Of a DNA stretch of 64,000 nt, positions 56,660-64,000 are shown in pieces (the first letter of the stretch is position 1; each line of letters opens with the position of its first letter). Location: positions 73,613,302 through 73,677,301 of the forward strand of contig NC_088799.1 in NCBI RefSeq assembly GCF_011386835.1. Reading direction: 5' to 3'. The position numbers were made by a program, and so were the translations under genes. The notes under the pieces were generated by a model. The model saw only the letters and a program-made list of their open reading frames with translations, had not been told where the DNA came from and ran no database searches. This DNA comes from Chrysemys picta bellii (lineage: Eukaryota > Chordata > Testudines > Emydidae).

Positions 56660-57180
56660 TATCAGAAGAGTAGCCGTGTTAGTCTGAATCTGTAAAAAGC
56701 AACAGAGGGTCCTGTGGCACCTTTAAGACTAACAGAAGTATTGGGAGCATAAGCTTTCGTGGGTAAGAACCTCACTTCTTCAGATGCAAGTAATGGAAAT
56801 CTCCAGAGGCAGGTATAAATCAGTATGGAGATAACGAGGTTAGTTCAATCAGGGAGGGTGAGGTGCTCTGCTAGCAGAGGTGTGAACACCAAGGGAGGAG
56901 AAACTGCTTCTGTAGTTGGAAAGCCATTCACAGTCTTTGTTTAATCCTGATTTGATGGTGTCAAATTTGCAAATGAACTGGAGCTCAGCAGTTTCTCTTT
57001 GGGCACCTTGATGTAAATACTATTTTCCATACTGGTTTTGGTAGGTGAACAGGTCGAGCTCAGATTTTGGTGTGTTGTTTTCCAAACTGGTTTGGGTGAA
57101 TACTCTGTTTAATACACCCCTTGTTAATTGGTTGGGCCTGGCTCCTTCTCTGCCTCTTAGCTGTTCTTTTTCGTAGATGA
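56660..57180 (-). mobile_element. Penelope-like (?) repeat with hammerhead-like core
   Basis: The plus strand starts 'gtagccgtgttagtctgaat' and contains 'cctgtggcacctttaagact'. The minus strand has a ribozyme-like core at 56743-56783, preceded by a decayed coding-like stretch ('ELQFICKFDTIKSGLNK', complement of about 56937-56987). Hammerhead motifs in terminal repeats are a published feature of Penelope-like elements, so I lean to that class. I do not recognise its RT or GIY-YIG domain. The right boundary is approximate. Confidence 0.5.
56743..56783 (-). ncRNA. Hammerhead-ribozyme-like core
   Basis: On the minus strand: CTGAAGA (fits CUGANGA), helix II 'gtgagg'/'cccac' with one mismatch, GAAA, then GC-TTAT-GC and TC. 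All conserved core positions are present. Activity depends on helix I, which I could not confirm. Confidence 0.55.
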
Positions 57181-59129
57181 ACCACCTCCTGCTTTACTGT
57201 CTCTAGTTTAAAGCAAAAGGATAGGCTAACTGGCAAGGCTAAGGAATTTTCTCATATGGAGACCAGACCTCTCCTGCCATGTGTGCATGCTCACTTTATT
57301 CAGAATTCCTCGGAAATATGACCACCTTCTCCTTTTTGCAGCTTTTTCTCATGTGCACTTTAATAATTTCTTCTCTAAAGTGAGACATCTTTCATGTACC
57401 CTGAACATAATTTGGGTCCCAGAATAACAAGAGAGGGCATGTCTGGCTTCAACATCATGTTCATAAATATTGGCGTGACTGTTATTTTAGAAAACTGCCC
57501 TCCGCACACACACACTTTTTTAAAAAACAAAAAACCTAGAGCTTTCCATGGTTGCAGATGTAGTTTTACAATCCCCTTATATATTAAATTGACTAGTGTT
57601 TTGAATCCTCTTTATTTCAAAAATAATACTATTGAAGTGTTATCTGCTTTCTCAGTAAAAAGTGTGGGAGATCTGGTCTTACTTTTTGTAATTCATTAGA
57701 ATAAAATATCCCCCAAACTGTTTCTTGTTCATAATCTGCCTTTAATCCCTTTTCCCAGACATATTTAGACAACTGTTATGGGTTAAGATATATTTACAAC
57801 AGTTGCATGAATTGCATGAAGTAAATTCAGTTTACCAAGTTAGCCTGCCATTGCTTTTCTGAGACACATTTTTGTTGTAGTTGTTATAAAATAAGCTCAT
57901 AGGTAGTATGTAAAATCTTATAAGCATCTGTACAACAAGCTAGTCAGTACCTGATGTGGACTCCCAAGTTTTCTGGTGCATTTTAACCACCTGAATTAGT
58001 AGGTTTACACTCCCAGATTCTTTAGGAGAAGATTGCATTGTCTTTAACGTGCAACGTAGTCACTTGTAGCTCTCTCTGTTTATATGTCAGTTTTAGAGCT
58101 ACTTACCACTTAAAGAGGATCTTCCAGTCCATCATGGAAGCAGGTAAGAGTTTGGTGAAAAGGGTGAAGGCAGTTTTGGGAGATAGGTGTCAGAATGGAC
58201 ATGGCCAAGGGTGGGGTCAGGGGATTGATGGCATGGGATTTAAACTGAAAATTGTGCCATTGTAGATTATGTCACTGGAAGAGTTAGGGGTTCTCATTTG
58301 AGCAGTTGCTTTTGTATCCATCAGTCTCAATTTGATACATGGTACACACAATATAACATTTTCCACTAGCCATTCAACAAGGGATGATCACAACTGGATA
58401 CTTGTTCATAGCATTATCTTCATAGCATAGAATTAACTTCTATCATCTGATATGTATAATGTAATGTCTATAGAAATGCAAGTGGCATCACTGGCATCTA
58501 CACAGATGCCAAACGAACCATTGATGATTAATGATATTCCAGTGAACTCATGATTACAAAACACCCAAATAAAATATTGGTGTCTGGATAATTAGGGTAT
58601 TTTTGGTCCATAATGCTGTAAGATGTGCAGATGGTTGAAAAATGATATGCGGTCTCATGCAGTACATGTTGAGATAACAAGAGAACTTCATTCAAGAAAA
58701 ATAGATTTTAGTTCTACCATATGTGTGATTATGTTTTGTTCATACCCACGGAGAATCCCTTATGTTAGGAAGCAAACTAGGACAGCCCATTAACGTGTCC
58801 TTCTTGAAATAACTTATTTGAACACTTTAGCCAATCTTACCATTTTCTGTGGTAACTATTAAGACAAATGTTCAGTGCCATAAGATCACCAAAAGTCATA
58901 GATTGATTTAGATATTTTCAGTTTTGGTGTTTTCACTTTTCATGGATCTCTTAACTGAAAAAGCGAAACAAAACAATCACAATTACATCTTTCCTATTAG
59001 TGGGCTTTTCTGACAAGTGAGATATTCAATACTGAGAAGCACCATCAAAATAGACTTTACTGGACAGTGGAGAGCAAATAAATGATGACTTTCTTAATAT
59101 TTGCAGACTCCCCTCTCTGCCTAGAAATG
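57181..59129. other. No gene recognised
   Basis: AT-rich; short frames only. Confidence 0.45.
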
Positions 59130-59460
59130 ATGTTCCTTATGACTTATTCCGCTGTTCCAGGCTCCCACCTTCTCTTCATTTAAATCTCTCTTAAATAACC
59201 ACTTTTCCATGAGGCCCACAAATGCTAACCTATATCATTATATTGCTGTCAACCCTTGTCTTTTTAAAGCAGTTGCCATTATATTACCAAAGTTGCATAA
59301 TACCTTCAATATTATTATCACGATTCTCTAGGTCTCCCAGTGCAGTATTCTTGCACTTTTGTCTGTATCTTAGATAGTAAGTTCCAGGATCATATTTTTA
59401 TTTGTATCTTGTACCTTGATGAGTGCAGTGGCCCTTAGCAAATAATAAATAACTGGTAAC
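59130..59460 (+). mobile_element. L2-type LINE 3' end
   Basis: 'tcttcatttaaatctctctt', 'ttttccatgaggcccac' and 'cttagatagtaagttccagg' follow the L2 tail pattern (CTTTAAATCC...TTCCATGAGGC...TAGATTGTAAGCTC). It ends near 'caaataataaataactgg'. Confidence 0.75.
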
Positions 59461-60255
59461 TTTGTACAGAGGGGTTTGTGTTTCCCAATTGGGTTAAAGG
59501 AAGTCCAGAGGTTGGCTTTTAAAGTACTTAGTGACTTTTAAATACATTAAATAAACAGAAATATTAAGAAGGTGTAAACAGTAACTTAAAGTAATAAGCT
59601 TAAATTGAAAAATCTACTGATTTGCTCTCTATCTGCTGTCATGTTAAGGCAAGTCATAAGCCTGGCTGCAGGAAACCTGACAAAAGATCTGAGCTCCCTC
59701 AATATTCAGGTTTCCTGCCATATTTCATGTGATGTGTCTGAGATAATTCAGTGCTGTATTAGTTCAAAACCCAGCTTACTCTTTGGGCTGGCAATAAACT
59801 GCTATTTTATAAGCAAAGGCTTCAGGAGCTCAGGGTCATCTCACTGAAAAAGGTGATGAGGAGATGTAACTGTTGTATAATTTACCGAAAAAGGGTCATA
59901 TCAGGGTCTTGGGAAATCCTGTCAGATTACAGGAATTGGAAAATGAATTTTTGTTATAGGCCATAGATATGCATAATCTTTAGGTACTGAATAAAGCCAC
60001 AAGATGGGGTTCATGGGAGTATCAGTTTACATCTCCCTTATTTGGGAGGACACCTCATTTGCACTGCAGTTGCAATGGCCCCTATGGGCCATTATAAGTG
60101 TGCAGAATTGCCTGGGCACAGGACCATGCGTCTATGAACCCCTAATTCACCCTCTCCTACTTCTGGTCCATCTGTAATGCACTTGCCTCTGAATGCCACA
60201 GTACTGGGGAATGTTGTGTAGAAATCCCAGAGTGCATGCTCTCTCTGGTGGATGA
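59461..60255. other. No gene recognised
   Basis: Short frames only. Confidence 0.4.
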
Positions 60256-60482
60256 AATTCATGGAGTTGGGTGGAGGCTTTGTAACCACTGTGAACCATT
60301 AGCACAGGTTCCCACAGTTTGGGCCCTGAAGTACTTACGGTATAGATAAGTCATGCTCTGAAGCCAGTAATTCATGGAATTGGGTGGACCCTTTGTAACC
60401 ACTGTGAACCAGTAGCACAGGTTCCCACAGTTTGGGCCCTGAAGTACTTACAGTACAGATAAGTCATGCTCTGAAGCCAGTA
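60256..60482 (+). repeat. 113-bp direct tandem duplication (two copies)
   Basis: Both copies run from 'aattcatgga' through 'gcacaggttcccacagtttg' to 'catgctctgaagccagtaa'. They differ at only about six positions. The offset between copies is 113 bp. Confidence 0.95.
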
Positions 60483-60603
60483 AAGAATGTTTATAACTAT
60501 CCAGAGGAGTTCTTAAAGAAATATCAGTGTGTGAAATAAATGACAAGATCATGTGTTTGGCACAAAAAGTATAGACAAATGTAAGAACACAAAGGGTATA
60601 CAC

Positions 60604-60715
60604 AAAAAAAACAGGAGTACTTGTGGCACCTTAGAGAATAACAAATTTATTAGAGCATAAGCTTTCGTGGACTACAGCCCACTTCTTCGGATGAATTCAG
60701 AGTCTGCTACTCTGA
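60604..60715 (-). mobile_element. 112-bp hammerhead-bearing insert with 13-bp TSD
   Basis: 'aaagggtatacac' stands on both sides (60591-60603 and 60716-60728). The insert has A8 at the left, 'gtacttgtggcaccttagag', and a minus-strand core at 60652-60690: CCGAAGA, helix II 'gtggg..'/'..tccac', GAAA, GC-TTAT-GC, TC. The first U of CUGANGA is C, so this copy should be inactive. Confidence 0.85.
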
Positions 60716-60728
60716 AAAGGGTATACAC

Positions 60729-62459
60729 TTAGCATTCATATTGTATATTGGCTAGAAAATAGGGTTTTCCTACTAAACAGCAGTAGAATAGACTTAAATT
60801 GGGGGAAATGTTTTCTCTCTCCTTAAATTTCTACAAATCTATAAACTAATTGAATTCCTTAAATAGAAATTGGAATTCGGAAGGGTAATTTTTTTTTTTA
60901 AGGAAAAAGTTCTCAAGGAGGATAATGAACTGGAAGGAAAAGCATAGAAATCCCTTCTCTGCTGTGTATGCATGTCTATCATCAATGCTTCAGCATACTG
61001 TATATTATCCATCCTGCAAAACAGAGAAGGAATGTTTGCTTTCTTATATTTATATGAGCCAGTCGAGGATAGCTAAGGACTTTGGGTGTCTCTTGTCACT
61101 CCAAAGTTATGCCTGTTGGGTACAAAGGGGTAGCTTTACTAGAATCTTACGTTTACAATGTGTGGCGCATATACAGTTTCAGCAGGATCTTTTTCCTTCT
61201 CTTGTCAGTGCTGTGTCTGCGGGAAGTCTGTCTCCAATATTGGGGGCAGGGGAGGTCGGAGTTCTGAAAATGAGATGATCTTAGAGGTCAAGGCTAAGGC
61301 AAGTCTAGCTACATGTGGATGGAATATTGGCACATAATAAAGTGACTGATTTCAGCTGAAACTTGGGAGCAGAAGTTTCCTTCCCAGGATGCTGTGGTGT
61401 GATTGCAAAAGTCCTATAGTTCATCCACAGACTATTATTAGTTAGCAAAGTATTGTTGATGGATTGTTTTCTAGCCATAAAAAGCCAATTTTGCAGCATC
61501 TTGCATTGCACATTTATTTAACCAAGAGCAGGACTCAGTTACTGTCTCACAGAGAGAGACAAGGAGGGTGAGGTAATATTGAGAGAGACAAGCTTTCAAG
61601 CTTAGACAGGGCTCTTCTTCAGGTCTGGGATAGGTACTCAGATTGCCAAAGCTAAATAAGATCAAATAGATAGTTTAGCCTAAGCAGTTAGCACATTCTC
61701 AGGGACCATTCAAGGTGTCTCACACAGAGTCTGTCCAGAGTTAAGGAAAACCTATTTTTGTTAATGTTATGCAGAGGGGTGGGTAATTTGATTTTGGTTT
61801 TGGTTTTTAAAAGGGAGAAGAGGATAGACATGAAACACCCATCAACCTCTGTTATATTTTCTGCTTAGACTGCTACTTCAGACACTTCTTCCTTTAAGTA
61901 CAGAAATGTGAGTGGGTGGGTGGGCAGGTTTCACACTTCAAGAGGAAATCTCTTCCACTACACAGCTGACAACTTAGTGTACACTAGAAGCCTCTTTTAA
62001 TGTAAATGAAACACTAGCAAAATAGGAAGATAGCCTTGCAGTCTGATTTCCAACCTACAACAGTAGTCCGCTTTGACTATAGCTGCCATCAACCAAACGT
62101 ATAACCTAAAATGCCATCTGGTAATAGATTTAAATGAAACAAAGAGAAGAGACTATCAATTTGATTTAGTCCATTAATTGTGGGGGGAAACCCATTCTGA
62201 AATCTTAGATTTTGTGTCCTATTGGTGGTGGGTCTTCACAGCTATGAAGTACTAGAATATAGAATGACCCCTAAACACCTAAAATGAACCTACAGATCAC
62301 CATAAACAGTAAAGATACTACTTAAATATGACACACATACCACACACCCATAGTATATCAACAATTTGCACTTCTATAACACCTTCCATTCTAAGATCTC
62401 AAAGTAAGTCTGTGGCAGAGCCAAGAACAGAACTTGTATCTACTGATTTCTATTTCTGT
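60729..62459. other. No gene recognised, apart from the repeat at 61560-61650
   Basis: AT-rich; short frames only. Confidence 0.45.
61560..61650 (-). repeat. Second-type hammerhead-like repeat fragment
   Basis: On the minus strand: 'acctgaagaagagccctgtc', then 'gaaagcttgtctctctc' and 'attacctcaccctc'. CTGAAGA and GAAA are kept, but helix III does not pair well. Same family as 49020-49145. Confidence 0.5.
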
Positions 62460-63990
62460 GCTCTAATCTGGGTGTGTGGGTAGATCACAGGATGACTGTG
62501 AGTCACCAAAGTGATGCATTTGGGGAAAAGGCAAAGGCAAACCTAGTACATACCAGGTGAAGCATTTCCAATGGAGAGAGAGAAGTATTAATGCCATTAT
62601 ACAAAGAACTAGCAGGGCCGGCGCTTCCACTAGGTGACCCTAGGCAGTCGCCTAGGGCAGCAGGATTTGGGGGGGCAGCATTTTGCTGTCCCCGGTGGCA
62701 ATTCGGCGGTGGGGGTCCTTCCGCTCAGCGTCTTCAGGGCGCTTCGGCGGCGGGTCCTTCATTCGCTCCAGGACCCGCCGCCGAAGCGCCCCGAAGACGC
62801 GGAGTGGAAGGACCTCCGTCGCCGAATGCTCTGAGGAGGAGTGCTGCTGCCTAGGGCAGCAAAAACCCTGGCACCACTCCTGAGAACAAGCAATACCTTA
62901 TTTGGAATACAGTGTACAATTCTGGTCACTCAGATTCATGAAAAATGAATTTAAACTGGAACATGTGCAGTGAAGAGACTAGGATGATCAGGGGAATGAA
63001 GGGCCTATCTGATGAGAGGAGACTGGAAGAGCCTTTCTTGTTTAGTCTAGCAAAAAAAAAAGGCTGAGAGGGTATATGATTGCTTTCTATAAATATATTA
63101 GGGGGCAAATACCAGGGAGGGTGAAGAGCAATTTAAGCTAAGGGACAAGGTTGTCATAAGAACAAATGGCAATAAACTGGCCATGAACAAATTCAGGCTG
63201 GAAATTAGAAAGTTTTTAATCATCAGAGAGGTAAGGTTTTAGAACAGCCTCCTAATAAAAGTTGTGAGGGCAAATAACTTAATTAGTTTCCAGAGAGAGT
63301 TGGACACATTTCTGAATGTGATTGTGTGTTGGGGTTGCTTTTGATGGTATGGTGCAGGGCTCAGCAGGCCTGGGGATCACTTCTGTTTTATGTCTTATGT
63401 TCCAAAATACTCAGCTGGCTTTCAGCTGGCTATCTGCAGGGGTCATAAAGAGACCCCTTTCCCCCTCCCCAGTGTACTTTGTTTCCTTCCTTTGAAGTAT
63501 CAGGGATGGCCATGGCTGGCGATGGGACATTGGACAGGGAGAGCCAGAGCTCTGAGGTGGCACCAAGCATTCTCTCTCTCAGGTGCTGTTTCTTGCTCAC
63601 ATGCTCAGGGTCTAACTAATTGCCAAATGTGGGGTTCAGAAGGAATTTTCCTCAGGTCAGATTACAGGAGTGACCTTGAGATTTTTGTTGTTTTTTGCCT
63701 TCCTCTGCAGTGTTTGGATGTGGGTCACTTACCAAGATTATCTGAGTATATCTCACTTAATCATTTCCCTGCCATTGCAGTGGCCACAAGCACTGGTGCA
63801 CCTCGGTACCTCCATTCTCTGCCTGTAGCACAGAATAGTCTAGTCTCCTAAGGACTGTAATATTTTGGTTTAATTTCAGGTGTTGGGCTTAGTGGGCGGG
63901 TGCTGAGTGGTGTTGGTGGCCTGTGATATACAGGAGGTCAGACTAGATGCTACGATGGTCTCTTCTGGCTTTAAACTCTGACTCTATAAC
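62460..63990 (+). mobile_element. CR1/L3-type LINE 3' half with a nested hAT MITE
   Basis: The text before the MITE ('attaatgccattatacaaag') continues after it ('cttatttggaatacagtgta'), giving the YKxLVRPxLEYxVQ region of the C-terminal RT. Further on 'ataaatatattagggggcaa' and 'caggctggaaattagaaag' lead into the long 3' UTR ending 'aggaggtcagactagatgct'. The frames in the UTR (for example 63390-63851) are incidental. Confidence 0.85.
62613..62882. mobile_element. hAT-type MITE inside the CR1
   Basis: 270 bp from 'cagggccggcgcttcc' to 'ctggcaccactcctg', flanked by 'agaactag' (62605-62612) and 'agaacaag' (62883-62890), 7 of 8 matching. A GC-rich palindrome fills the centre ('gcgcttcggcggcgggtcct' versus 'aggacccgccgccgaagcgc'). 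Confidence 0.9.
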
Positions 63991-64000
63991 ATCTAGACCA

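Noticed and set aside
63390..63851. 153-codon plus-strand frame
   Set aside because: Lies in the 3' UTR of a CR1/L3 element; the same UTR is closed elsewhere in the window.

Overview
The window is vertebrate nuclear DNA from a sauropsid, most likely a cryptodiran turtle. The best single clue is a tRNA-derived SINE at 50621-50805 whose 3' tail is a CR1 LINE tail, the known layout of the tortoise Pol III SINE. Many CR1/L3 LINE pieces, Harbinger- and hAT-type MITEs and interstitial telomeric DNA fit the same picture. I recognise no host exon, no functional tRNA or rRNA gene and no CRISPR array. The window reads as intergenic or intronic DNA built from transposons of several ages, often nested, between AT-rich stretches where I see nothing definable.

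Layout. 1-10.3 kb: CR1/L3 pieces and one solo-LTR-like element. 10.4-15.5 kb: a decayed Ty3/gypsy retrotransposon with both LTRs, a CR1 inside its reverse transcriptase, a hAT MITE, and a 174-bp copy of its own RT region inserted into its RNase H region. 15.9-22.2 kb: an LTR-like element, a palindromic tRNA-like element, an L2 split by an LTR-like insert, and a CR1 tail. 22.2-27.8 kb: AT-rich and gene-free. 27.8-36.6 kb: a nearly continuous transposon block made of a GC-rich hAT element, a Harbinger element with Myb/SANT protein remnants, and a nearly full-length CR1 carrying two Harbinger MITEs, one hAT MITE and an 84-bp insert with a hammerhead-ribozyme-like core. 36.6-45 kb: mostly nothing recognisable. 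45.1-47.5 kb: a hAT element with a ZMYM1-like transposase whose missing catalytic core is replaced by four TTAGGG telomere repeats. 48.3-53.2 kb: a TA-flanked MITE, an L3 piece, the SINE, and a 2.2-kb transposon-like unit encoding an unfamiliar Cys-rich protein. 53.5-64 kb: GC-rich hAT elements, MITEs, two more hammerhead-bearing repeats, an L2 tail, a tandem duplication and a CR1 with a nested MITE.

None of these genes works with another. The useful content is transposon nesting, which gives relative ages, and repair scars. The strongest leads are the telomere-repeat patch in the hAT element, the 2.2-kb unit at 50.9-53.1 kb, the hammerhead-like repeats and the self-duplication in the gypsy element. 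All family names come from reading motifs by eye; no search was run, and boundaries given without target-site duplications are approximate.
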